Position numbers and translations under genes: made by a program | Origin: Selaginella moellendorffii | Lineage: Eukaryota; Streptophyta; Lycopodiopsida; Selaginellales; Selaginellaceae | Direction of reading: 5' to 3' | NCBI RefSeq assembly: GCF_000143415.4 | Contig: NW_003314394.1 | Coordinates: forward strand, 364,484 to 385,285 | Length of the DNA: 20,802 nucleotides | Shown: positions 1 to 7,341 of the stretch, piece by piece | How the letters are laid out: every line of letters begins with the position of its first letter | How positions within the stretch are numbered: the stretch's first letter is position 1 | Notes under the pieces: model-generated | What the model saw: only the letters and a program-made list of their open reading frames with translations | What the model was told of the DNA's origin: nothing | Database searches by the model: none

Positions 1-24
1 GTGTAAGGGATAGGATCCTAACAT

Positions 25-37
25 TGGTATCAGAGCC
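25..37 (+). other. Primer-binding site of TRIM (initiator Met-tRNA)
   Basis: TGGTATCAGAGCC begins one base after the left LTR's terminal CA. This is the complement of the 3' end of plant initiator methionine tRNA and marks the start of minus-strand DNA synthesis. Confidence 0.85.
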
Positions 38-196
38 CAGTTCGATTCTCGTGGCTGACGAGTGGGGCAGGAATATTCTGAAGGAATATTCAACATGGTG
101 GATCTAGAGGGAGAACCAAGGTTTGGTAGACCCTAAGAGAAGGACCATGGTGACCGGATGGTGGCTTAAGTATGATCGCGGACGATCATTCCCTGA

Positions 197-209
197 CGAG
201 GGGGAGGAT
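197..209 (+). other. Polypurine tract of TRIM
   Basis: A run of A and G with five consecutive G lies directly before the TGTTAGG start of the right LTR. It would prime plus-strand synthesis. Confidence 0.7.
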
Positions 210-313
210 TGTTAGGCACCAGGTCAGGATAATAGGATAAGGAAAGGGCCCTACAATCAAGTGATCACCCCTTTAGCCAATTGGCTTAAGGTGTAAGGGA
301 TAGGATCCTAACA
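210..313 (+). repeat. 3' LTR of TRIM, 104 bp
   Basis: Complete LTR with TG/CA termini and inverted ends TGTTAGG / CCTAACA. Its last 23 bases are identical to bases 1-23, which suggests a young element, although only that short stretch can be compared. Confidence 0.82.
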
Positions 314-486
314 TAGCATGTCCCCAAGTCAGGAATAAAACTTATGGAGTTTGGGAATAAAACTCCTCCAAGTGGTCAAAAGTGGGGTTAAGTGGCTAAA
401 GTAGAATGGAAAAAATTAGTCACTTACAGAAAAGGTATGTAAATAATGCCAACAGTTCAATTCAAAGCTATGTTCAATGCCTTCCT
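314..486. other. No gene seen; probable decayed gypsy pol upstream of integrase core
   Basis: A 173-bp stretch between the TRIM and recognisable integrase sequence. It is AT-rich with no convincing frame. By position it should be the degraded zinc-binding part of the integrase that follows, but I cannot align it. Confidence 0.4.
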
Positions 487-1376
487 TTCCAGCTTGTCAC
501 TTCTCTAGGTCTCTGTTTTTAGTGGGGACTTGACTTTGTTAGCCCGATCAACCCATCAAGCTCAAAAGGATAGCAATATATCATGGTTGTAATGGACTAC
601 TTCACAAAGTGGTTGAGGCCATTCCTCTGCAACAAGTAGATTAACAGTCTACAACAAAGTTTATTTATGAGTACATTGTTTACTGATTTGGAGTTCTTGC
701 AGTTTTGATTTCCAATCGTGGCAGCGACTTCCTTGGACAGGTGATGTAACATCTCTTCCAGCAGCTGCAAGTCAAGCACATGAAGAGCAGCAGCTACTAT
801 CTTGAGTGCAATGGCTAGGCAAAGTCCAGCAATAAGATATTTGAAGACCATCATTTCAAAGTTTGTGGAGGATCACCCAAGGCATTGGCATGAGCATTTG
901 GTTATGCTATTGTGGGCCTTTCAAACATCCTTCAAGACATTCATCTCTATGAGCCCATTCTCTCTTGTCTATAGGACAGAGGTCGTGCTTTTAGTGGAGA
1001 TCTAGATGCCATTGCTCTCACTTTCACTTTGATATGCAGCAGAGATGCAACTTAGCAATGAGGACAAGTTTCATGTATGTGATTTGGAGGTTCTTGCCTT
1101 GGAAGAATAGCGAAAAGCCATGACTAAACATCTTCTTTGAGGTAAGCAAAAGATCAAGTTAGTTATTGATCACCAGCAGTCAGTTGAACTAGTCAAGGAT
1201 AGCGATATTGTTCTACTCAAGGAGTTCACGCCACCTTCAAAGTTTTCTCCTCACTGGACCGGCCTTTACTTTGTCCAACGATACATTAGAAGTGGAGCAT
1301 ATATGCTAGTAGATACCAATGGACATGAGCTCCTACACACTCACAATCACTTTCACCTCAAACACTTCATTCAATG
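487..1376 (+). pseudogene. Ty3/gypsy integrase remnant
   Basis: Broken plus-strand translation shows the order of a gypsy integrase core and C-terminus: WGLDFV near 523, then YIMVVMDYFTKW, then a window like 'ISNRGSDFLGQ' near 705-740. Next comes HWHEHLVMLLWAFQTS, then SMSPFSLVYRTEVVL at about 885-1005, and finally HTHNHFHLKHFIQ with a stop at 1374-1376. The usual catalytic regions are recognisable, but several frameshifts and stops interrupt them, so it cannot make a protein. At least two stops (520-522 before WGLDFV, and one just before QYIMVV) are TAG, and the first sits where relatives have Gln. The rest of the element's 3' side resumes at 12053, because the large DNA transposon inserted 79 bp after the integrase stop. 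Confidence 0.8.
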
Positions 1377-1451
1377 AGGTGTTCCTTTTTGCTTCTTTTT
1401 CATTTACTTCCTATCTTTCACTTTACTGTCACAGTTTCTTTTTTTATTTTT

Positions 1452-1455
1452 AGAG
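1452..1455. repeat. Left target-site duplication AGAG
   Basis: AGAG abuts the left TIR and recurs at 12053-12056 abutting the right TIR. With the neighbouring TT the match is six bases (1450-1455 and 12051-12056), but that would make the TIR ends unequal by two bases. Confidence 0.65.
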
Positions 1456-1479
1456 AAGCTCTATTTCGTTAAAGTGGGA
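1456..1479 (+). repeat. Left terminal inverted repeat (24 bp)
   Basis: Starts AAGCTCTATTTCGTT and is the exact reverse complement of 12029-12052. Just inside it AAGTGGGA (1472-1479) is mirrored by TCCCACTT (1490-1497), so the left end can fold into a small hairpin. Confidence 0.9.
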
Positions 1480-1556
1480 ATTGTCATTATCCCACTTGTA
1501 AAATAAGGTTTCCAAACCTTTATATAGTATATAAATATAACAAAATTCAACTGCAT

Positions 1557-1572
1557 TGAGGCACATGCCATT
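1557..1572. repeat. 22-bp palindrome family, right half only
   Basis: TGAGGCACATGCCATT matches one arm of the family; the left arm is gone. It is the outermost recognisable copy on the left side. Confidence 0.5.
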
Positions 1573-1841
1573 TTATTTTAAACAAGGAAATGTCTACTCA
1601 ATCACTTCTCCTCCCCCTGCCACTGCTTCACCTCTCTCTTCTCCTTGTCATCGTCGTCCAATTTCTTTCCATCCTTTTAATATTGGCTCAGTTGCTCCGA
1701 GTCTAGGTGGAGCCCAAGTCCCCATTGAATCTTTACTTTCCCATTATTAATAAAACAACTTCGTAGACTTCCAATAACATGCTGTAACACTTCTAGTACA
1801 ATGCAAATCCTCTCAAAGAATTGTCTTTTAATATTAATACA

Positions 1842-1863
1842 ATGGCATGGAACCCCATGCCAT
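1842..1863. repeat. 22-bp palindrome family copy, 3' flank of minus-strand gene
   Basis: Arms ATGGCATGG and CCATGCCAT are perfect complements around a 4-base centre (AACC) that breaks the symmetry. It lies 35 bp beyond the stop of the FCP1-like exon. Confidence 0.8.
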
Positions 1864-1897
1864 AATAAGTTACATTTTTAAATAAATACATGCCATC

Positions 1898-2760
1898 TCA
1901 GACTGTTATTTTTTGCCTCCAACGCCTATACAATAATCTTGGAATTTCATCACTCTCCACACTATCAGGATTTAAACCCAATAGTAATGCCATCTCTTCT
2001 CTAATACGTCCACGCTCATGTTCAGTGGTCGAAGAACCCATCCGGTTGAGCAGATTATGGAGATGCGGATAGTGCTTGGCTAGACAATATACATGCCATA
2101 AATGATGACTGGTGTCTGTCCGATCAAATGGCTTCGGATATACCGTTCCATCTGCCATTTGGTTGATTTCTGCAGCCACCTCCTGGACTGGCCGGTTCTC
2201 TATCACCATCGCTCCAAGCCGTTTTGCAAGGTCCCCCAGAACATACGGTTTCTTCTCCCTAGTTTCCATACTGCAAGAGATGGGGTGCACTGCATATGTG
2301 TGCGTGTTCGCTGCAGTTTTAATCGGCGAGTCATCGATGATGAGGATTTCACTTGAGCTAGCAGTCCGGTTCATCACTACAGCCTCTGGCTTGACGAAGA
2401 TGGGCTTGCTACCCCTCACATGGACCATAGTCAAGCAATCCTCCTGCGTTAGGAGAAAGTCAAATGGTAATATTACTCGCGTCTGATCGTGCATCATCTG
2501 TAGCAACGTTAATGCATTGTGGCGCATCATGGATGTCCAAACTCCCAATTGCAAATTGAACCCGGCCCTCTGTTTTAAGTGTCGCATGGTCATTATTAGA
2601 TCCCGCAGTTTCTCCCGTGTGATTAATGTGAATCTGTCTCTTTTGACCAACTTGCGACCGCAGGCTTTGGAGGGTGCAATGACATTCGAGGACGAGCCAC
2701 GCTCATGGGAGAAAAGGACACCGTTCAGATCAAAAACGATACAGTACCTTCGCCGTGACT
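1898..2760 (-). CDS. Last exon: FCP1/NIF-type HAD phosphatase domain
   Basis: Encodes about 287 residues ending in TGA. HAD motif I reads VFDLNGVLF near the start, motif II GVWTSM about 75 residues later, a conserved Lys sits in FVKPEAV, and motif III is IIDDSPIKTAANTH. This order and spacing match the FCP1 homology (NLI-interacting factor) family, which removes phosphate from proteins such as the RNA polymerase II C-terminal tail. The second Asp of the usual DxDG motif is Asn here; it normally serves as general acid, so activity is doubtful. DLNG variants are, from memory, common in plant FCP1-like proteins. The exon starts after a CATTTCAG acceptor at 2761. The C-terminal ~100 residues (HLWHVYCLAKHYP onward) are helical and unassigned. 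Confidence 0.82.
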
Positions 2761-2807
2761 CTGAAATGAAATGCGTCAGCATAAAAAATGGTACAAGTCA
2801 ATTTTAC

Positions 2808-3392
2808 CATCTACAATATTAGCGAATGTTGCTCCCGATGGTCGTTGAGAGGGTTTTGGTCGAGGAAACGTGAAGGGCGGAAATACTCTCCTCTGCAATG
2901 TGGGGTCAATCGCATCCGATGGCGTGTGGGCACATGCCATTTCAGCTGTAGACTCTGGTACAACTGGCTCAACAGTGGCATGGGGTGGTTCCGATGGCGT
3001 GTGATCACACGCCATTTCAGCTGGTGCCTCCGTTGGCAAAGTGGACATGACCGAACAGGCAGCAGGGGCGGTGTAGGGAGGTTCCAACGGCGTGTAGTCA
3101 GACGATTGGGCACACGTTGAGTCCGTTGGAAATGAGGATACGACCGGCTCGGCGGCTGGGGCGGCCTCATGTGGGTCCAATGGTGCCTGGTCACCGTCAG
3201 TTGGATACGTGGACAAGATTGACTCAGTGGTATGGGCAGCATCAAGTGGAGCGTGGTCAGCTTGCTTGGCGTTGATATGGATAGTAGCCTCCACCAGCTC
3301 TGATGACTCTTGCAGCCAAGTAGAGTCCACTGGCGGATCCATATGCATGTCCAAATATCTCCCTTCGATTGAGATGGTATCCTCCCGTGCTA
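2808..3392 (-). CDS. Exon with five degenerate Pro/Thr-rich repeats
   Basis: A 585-nt exon, phase 1 at both ends. After VAREDTISIEGRYL it contains five imperfect repeats of about 25-32 residues with the theme DHTPLEPPHA...EPVVSTxPT. The third to fifth copies read SDYTPLEPPY, DHTPSEPPHA and AHTPSDAIDP. The last two are preceded by AEMAC, which is encoded by the 22-bp palindromes at 2994-3015 and 2919-2940. After the repeats, PFTFPRPKPSQRPSGATF is a basic, Pro-rich lead-in to the FCP1-like exon. Probably an extended, disordered linker or docking tract; no enzymatic motif is seen. Confidence 0.65.
2919..2940. repeat. 22-bp palindrome family copy inside coding sequence
   Basis: ATGGCGTGTGG then GCACATGCCAT, inside the Pro/Thr repeat exon of the minus-strand gene, where it encodes MACAHTPS in frame. 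Confidence 0.85.
2994..3015. repeat. 22-bp palindrome family copy inside coding sequence, perfectly symmetric
   Basis: ATGGCGTGTGA then TCACACGCCAT, perfect dyad symmetry over all 22 bases. It encodes MACDHTPS in the minus-strand gene, 75 bp (25 codons) from the previous copy. Confidence 0.88.
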
Positions 3393-3439
3393 CTAAAAAC
3401 AAACTCATTAGCACATTGAATCGACTATACTGTATTTAC

Positions 3440-3607
3440 CATCAACTGCTATTGAGGAACTAGGACCGATATCACTTGAGCGCACTGCTGATTCTGAAGG
3501 ATTGGACATACGTTTCGACCCTTGCTTGGCACTATCCTTCCTCGACACTAAAGGCTAGAGTTTGTAAATTCAACTGAATAATCTCTACTTACCATTTGCT
3601 CTGCGAC
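3440..3607 (-). CDS. Ser-rich exon (3440-3547) and 15-nt microexon (3593-3607)
   Basis: The 108-nt exon encodes a Ser-rich, basic, probably disordered stretch (SRKDSAKQGSKRMSNPSES). Upstream of it a 15-nt microexon encodes GRRAN, bordered by a TAG acceptor (3608) and a GTAAGT donor (3592). Introns here are 47, 45 and 57 nt. Both exons are phase 1-1, so either could be skipped without changing frame. Support comes only from splice signals and preserved frame. Confidence 0.5.
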
Positions 3608-3664
3608 CTACATGGACAATGTTAGAAATGGTAAAAGGTTAGGAATGGATGTATTATTATTTAC

Positions 3665-4216
3665 CTGATGGTTTGTCTTGTATGACCTTCCTCCGCCGCT
3701 CTTTGGCCACCTCAGGCTGGCCATCGTCGTCATCATCGTCGTCGTCGTTATTGTGATCGTCACCATTGTGAGGACCATCCAAGTCCTCTTTGTCCTCCTC
3801 TTCTTCGTCCTCCTCTTCTTTGTCCTCCTCTTCGTCCTTCTGCTCTTCCTGCTCATTATCTTTCTCTGGCTCCTCATCCCCCTCCTGCATTTCTTCCATA
3901 GGCTGCTCAGGCTGGATGGCTTATTCTTCCAGGACCATCTTGGGAAAATCATCTGGCCGAGTCTCCATCTCAAAATACAAGACATCCATAGCCTGTTTTA
4001 GTGCGTGACCTAGGACCGTATCCTCACCCGACTGTCTTAACATGGTTTCTACACGTTCTTGCACCCTTCGAAGATGACGAGATGAGAAAAACGTGGCCCT
4101 GCCTTGAAAAGCTTCCCTCATCCATTGTACCTCTCCATTGAGATTGGGGAAGGGGAGTCCGCCATAGGAATCTGAGTCATGAGGTGGTGACTGCCTGCTT
4201 TCACTCAGCCCTTGAT
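3665..4216 (-). pseudogene. Exon with small helical domain and acidic tract; in-frame TAA
   Basis: A 552-nt exon. The first half gives an amphipathic helical domain of about 95 residues (WMREAFQGRATFFSSRHLRR ... MLRQSGEDTVLGHALKQAM) that I do not recognise. A TAA at 3921-3923 then interrupts the same frame. Beyond it comes a very acidic stretch of Glu and Asp runs (about 3700-3860), ending in the basic RRRKVIQDKPSG. One C-to-T or G-to-T change could account for the stop. The acidic run resembles those of chromatin or histone-binding proteins, but composition alone does not prove a role. Confidence 0.6.
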
Positions 4217-4225
4217 CTGCAATGA

Positions 4226-4247
4226 ATGGCATGAGCACACACGCCAT
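4226..4247. repeat. 22-bp palindrome family copy in intron
   Basis: ATGGCATGAGC then ACACACGCCAT. It fills nearly half of a 47-nt intron (4217-4263) and ends 9 nt from the splice acceptor of the minus-strand gene. Confidence 0.85.
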
Positions 4248-4263
4248 AACCGCGAGGCATTAC

Positions 4264-4671
4264 CTATCATCTTTTCGTTGCCCTTCTTCCTTTTCGAATC
4301 AAACGCCTCTGATCTCGACGACTGTCCAACGTGCTTTCGCTTTTTATGACCACTGTCAGTTTGAGCTTGGCTGGTGCTTGCCTGTTTTGCCTTTGAAGAA
4401 GTTTCTCCTGCAAGGAATGGCATGAGACCACACGCCATTGCAAATATAATTTGTACCTCCTTTTTTCCTATTGCTTTTCTGTTTGTCCTTCTTCGATGCG
4501 CCACCAGTGCGCTTTTCAGTCCTCGTGTCTAAATATTCACAACGATCTATAATCAAAATGGCGTGAGGCCTCACGTGACCTTACCTTGTGCAGGTTGTGA
4601 GCTCGGCCCAACATGGGTATCTTCAACAGTAGCTGTTAACTCCGTTTCAGCATCTGGGGGTGGCCACGCTC
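4264..4671 (-). CDS. Three short exons of basic, low-complexity linker
   Basis: Exons 4585-4671 (87 nt), 4457-4546 (90 nt) and 4264-4407 (144 nt) are all phase 1-1 and joined by 38- and 49-nt introns, each containing a 22-bp palindrome beside the acceptor. They encode AWPPPDAETELTATVEDTH, then RCEYLDTRTEKRTGG with a Lys/Arg tail (KKDKQKSNRKKG), then KKRKHVGQSSRSEAFDSKRK. The Lys/Arg clusters look like nuclear localisation signals. The region is probably disordered. Confidence 0.58.
4417..4438. repeat. 22-bp palindrome family copy in intron
   Basis: ATGGCATGAGA then CCACACGCCAT, inside a 49-nt intron (4408-4456), again 9 nt from the acceptor. Confidence 0.87.
4559..4580. repeat. 22-bp palindrome family copy in intron
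   Basis: ATGGCGTGAGG then CCTCACGTGAC; the inner 14 bases CGTGAGGCCTCACG are perfectly symmetric. It occupies most of a 38-nt intron (4547-4584), 12 nt from the acceptor. Confidence 0.85.
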
Positions 4672-4721
4672 CTGCATACAGAGCTTGTGAGATAACATTT
4701 AAACTTAAAGTGTGTACTCAC

Positions 4722-6045
4722 CAGGTTCGCAGAGAAGATACTATTTTTCTTTGGCAACTGTAATTATATGCTCCATTGAAGTCATCTCTTCAATGGAGTT
4801 TGTCACCGCAACACACAGGACACCCTTGAGTAGTGCGGCTCGAAAGAATAGTCCGCCGCAGTTGTACTCGACAACGCATTTGCCCTTGGAGTCGGAAGCA
4901 GGTGACCCACCCGCTATTGCGTTGAAGACCCAGCTGAGCATTTCCCATGCTGCACTTGGAGCTTTCTTTGGATTCGAAAGCTCCATAGCCGTCTTCAGTT
5001 CCTCAGGCACGGGTAAATTGACCTCCCTCAGATCAATTCGATTGGCCTTGTCGAACGAAGCTGGGAAGTCACTCTAGTCCCAATCTGCTGCAGGACCAAT
5101 AACAAGGGCGAGTGTGAAGATGCGGACATTCGTCGGTATCTTCTTCTTAGCCATTATCCCATGGATCTCCCGCATCTCCTTGCCTTTCAACCGAGCCTTC
5201 ACCTCGTTCAAGGCCTTCCAGAACTTGTGATAGGATTCGGAGTCGTAGATCATATAGTGGACTGAAGATTCCACCTCTGCAAGTCCCACCATTAAGTCAA
5301 TGATGGAGCTGACTTCGTCTGCATGAGTGATCTCCTCGTTTGTGAAGTCCATCACACAAAAGATGTTCTTGACCTGCTCATCTCTGCGGGAAACGATGCT
5401 CCTCCACCTTTGATCCTCATCCGAATTCAAGTATACCCGGTAAGGTTCTCGATAGGCCTCTGCTGCGGGGTCGAGCTGTTTCTGAAGCCGGCGGTCGACA
5501 TCAATCTTAATGAAATTTGGATACTGATCCAACTTCTCAGCTTTACTTTTCGTGGCATCCCACAGCAGATCGATGAACTTGGGGGCCCCCTTCACGTACT
5601 CGTCGATGTCTTCATTTGACAACTCCAGCGCTTCCATCATCTCTTGCGTGGTGTCGATGCTCACCCTCTCCACGGCCACTTGCTCGAAGATCCAATCCTT
5701 CAATAGCGCACGAGCTCTCAGAGTCGTGCACAAGTCCTCGTATGTCACAATATGGCCGGGAGTCATTTTGGTCTTGTTGAAGACAACCTCACCACGTAGA
5801 AGAGCATTAGCCACTGTCAGAAGGTCGTCGTCGTCTAGAGACCGCGAGAAACACAAGGCGTTGAGCTTCAAATCATTGGGCTTCCGGCCGTCCTCCACAC
5901 CCATTGAGTTTGGTAACTCCCCGTCATGGTACCTCCTCAGCACATCTACCCATTTGTCAAAAACAACTTTTGTCGCGAGTAGAATGTTATGGATGCTGAG
6001 TGTGTCATTGACCCCCAGTGTTTTCGAGAGAAGACTCGAGAATTC
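4722..6045 (-). pseudogene. Large exon: helical region and degenerate DNA-methyltransferase-like end; two in-frame TAG
   Basis: About 441 codons from a TTGCAG acceptor (6046) to a GTGAGT donor (4721). The first ~290 residues are helical and unassigned (KVVFDKWVDVLRRYHDGELP ... FKWKALNEVKARLKGK-like). The last ~130 recall the end of beta-class N6A/N4C methyltransferases: LVIGPAADWD where a DPPY motif would sit, PSAAWEMLSWVFNAI where HPTxKPxxLLxxLI would sit, and VVEYNCGGLFFRAALLKG where the SAM-binding VLDPFxGSGTT would sit. ParB-methyltransferase fusions are known in phages and bacteria, which makes this reading attractive, but the catalytic residues are not kept, so it would be inactive or a different fold. 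TAG codons at 5074-5076 and 4741-4743 break the frame. Confidence 0.5.
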
Positions 6046-6056
6046 CTGCAATGGAA

Positions 6057-6078
6057 ATGGCGTGAGGCCACATGCTAT
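6057..6078. repeat. 22-bp palindrome family copy in intron
   Basis: ATGGCGTGAGG then CCACATGCTAT, inside a 55-nt intron (6046-6100), 11 nt from the acceptor. Confidence 0.86.
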
Positions 6079-6100
6079 GCCACATAAAAACGAGGCTTAC

Positions 6101-7260
6101 CTGCCAGGCGCTAGTTGCTAGTGCACGTCCTTGTCCTGGTTTTTGTAGCTTCTTCAGTTGAACCCAGAGCTTCCGTGTTCGTGCCAATGTCTCGTGCAGA
6201 CCCGATTTGTAGCACGTTTCTTGCTTGACATTCTGCGCGTGGGAGATGTATATGATAGATCGGAGGGGCGAGTTGCCTTTTATCAGGCGGACAACTCTTG
6301 TCTTGAAGACTTTCTTCACCTCCTCGCCCACCATAATATCCACAACTACCTCTTGCATCACCAAGCTAGAATGCTGCCCGGAGACGGCATAGAACCGGAT
6401 GTTCTGATCGTCCAACACCTTCCTATTGATCAAGTCTGGAAACCTCATCTCGCCCTTCATTCGTCTGCGATGTCGGGTGTTACTGGACTTGCCAGCATCT
6501 TCTGCTTCAATTTCTCCACCCACTCATCAGATACTAGCCTGTGGTTGTATTTGCTTTGGATGTCGATACGGCTCACGTCGATTGTATATACTTTGTTGGA
6601 ATAGTAACAAGTACTATTATCTGCGACGATTTTTGCTGCCTCTTCTTGCTCTTTCTGCTCTTTGCGGCTCTTCTTTTTGGTGGGTGTAGTGTTCGAACCC
6701 GAGGCAATGGCATCACTGAGTAGCTTCTTTTTTGGAGCAGGAGAGTCAGACGTCGGCTTGAGCTTGACCACCCTTTTCTGCTTCGAGGTAGTTTCCAGAT
6801 CGACCCCCTTCCCCTTCGCTTCGCGAACTGGAGTCACTCTCAACGGCTCAATGTTGGAATATAGTTTTTGAACATCGCCGTAGGTGAGGTCCGTGTATTC
6901 CATGTGATCTTCATAGACCCACAGCGTCTTTGAAATTGTGGGCCTCCTGGACAACCTCTCCCTAGCTCCCTCTAGGAATTCCTCATAGCCGCTGCCCCCC
7001 TCCGGGAAGCCGCTAGGATGTGCAAGGTGGATCTTGAAGGCAGACGCTGTCTCTACCACAAGTGCCAGTCCATATTCTTGCATGGAACTGCATGGAGTGT
7101 CTGTCACTTGGATGAGGATCCCCATGCATTCTTTTCTCCCACCATCTGTGTTGTACAGCCTCAGATCCTCGCCTTCCATCCCGAAAGTCCAACTGGTGAG
7201 CTCCTCCCCCTTCTTTGCATCCACATTGACAGTGGCTGGAAGAAGAACGCAATTCCTCGC
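6101..7260 (-). pseudogene. Exon with unknown N-terminal module and ParB/sulfiredoxin-like domain; frameshift
   Basis: An 1,160-nt exon. Its first ~150 residues (ARNCVLLPATVNVDAKKGEE ... WVYEDHMEYTDLTY) are unassigned, followed by a basic linker (KKKLLSDA, TPTKKKSRKEQKEQEE). Then VYTIDVSRIDI, an HR and VSDEWVEKLKQKML, and about 55 residues later FYAVSGQHSSLVMQEV. This order matches ParB N-terminal/sulfiredoxin-fold proteins, in which the (G)xQH or GERR motif shapes the nucleotide pocket; in ParB relatives the fold acts with palindromic DNA sites. The frame shifts between 6457 and 6523, consistent with loss of one base, so the domain is split in this copy. Donor GTAAGC lies at 6100. A prokaryotic origin of the domain is plausible but not shown. 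Confidence 0.55.
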
Positions 7261-7315
7261 CTGTTCAGAAATGCACAACAATTAGAGCTGACAGATGAAA
7301 AGCTAGCAGCTGGAA

Positions 7316-7337
7316 ATAACGTGAGGCCACACGCCAT
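7316..7337. repeat. 22-bp palindrome family copy in probable intron
   Basis: ATAACGTGAGG then CCACACGCCAT, just inside the proposed donor of intron 7261-7341. Confidence 0.85.
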
Positions 7338-7341
7338 TCAC

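Larger units (their letters stand above)
1..313 (+). mobile_element. TRIM-type miniature LTR retrotransposon (left LTR truncated by window edge)
   Basis: Bases 1-23 are identical to the last 23 bases of a 104-bp direct repeat at 210-313 (GTGTAAGGGATAGG then ATCCTAACA). The repeat starts TGTTAGG and ends CCTAACA, the TG...CA ends of an LTR. Right after the left copy, at 25-37, comes TGGTATCAGAGCC, the standard plant initiator-Met tRNA primer-binding site. Right before the right copy, at about 197-209, is a purine run. Only about 186 bp lie between the LTRs and no reading frame of note is present, so the element is non-autonomous and would need enzymes from a full-length relative. LTR and internal sizes match TRIM elements. 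Target duplication cannot be checked because the left end lies outside the window. Confidence 0.82.
1480..1897. other. Left subterminal region of the transposon
   Basis: No convincing gene; short plus-strand frames here are Pro/Ser-rich chance frames. It holds a half palindrome at about 1557-1572, a near-complete palindrome at 1842-1863, and the presumed 3' UTR and polyadenylation region of the minus-strand gene ending at 1898. Confidence 0.5.
1898..7260 (-). pseudogene. Multi-exon ParB-like / methyltransferase-like / FCP1-like transposon gene, broken in this copy
   Basis: On the minus strand I can chain ten exons with GT-AG introns: 7260-6101, 6045-4722, 4671-4585, 4546-4457, 4407-4264, 4216-3665, 3607-3593, 3547-3440, 3392-2808, 2760-1898. 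Frame is kept across every junction, and all introns after the first are phase 1. The product would be about 1,640 residues plus an N-terminus. In order it has an unknown N-terminal module, a basic linker, a ParB/Srx-like domain, a helical region, a degenerate DNA-methyltransferase-like end, Lys-rich disorder, a small helical domain, an acidic tract, Pro/Thr repeats and an FCP1-like phosphatase. Four lesions break it: a one-base loss near 6457-6523 (exon length 1,160, not a multiple of three) and in-frame stops at 5074-5076 (TAG), 4741-4743 (TAG) and 3921-3923 (TAA). The terminal stop is TGA at 1898. Alternatively two genes could lie head to tail; the continuous phase argues for one. Confidence 0.68.

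Noticed and set aside
887-897. Palindrome-like TTGGCATGAGC in the gypsy integrase
   Set aside because: It lacks the second arm and encodes conserved-type integrase sequence; it does not extend the family outside the transposon.
2090-2101. Possible further palindrome copy (ACATGCCAT in the FCP1-like exon)
   Set aside because: Only a nine-base half-site with no second arm; it can occur by chance in coding sequence.
2102-3120. Several plus-strand open frames across the FCP1-like and Pro/Thr exons
   Set aside because: The minus strand carries clear HAD motifs and repeats in this stretch; the plus-strand frames are shadows.
3678-4001. Plus-strand hydrophobic frame resembling a membrane protein
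   Set aside because: Its Leu/Val/Phe runs are simply the complement of the Glu/Asp-rich acidic exon on the minus strand.
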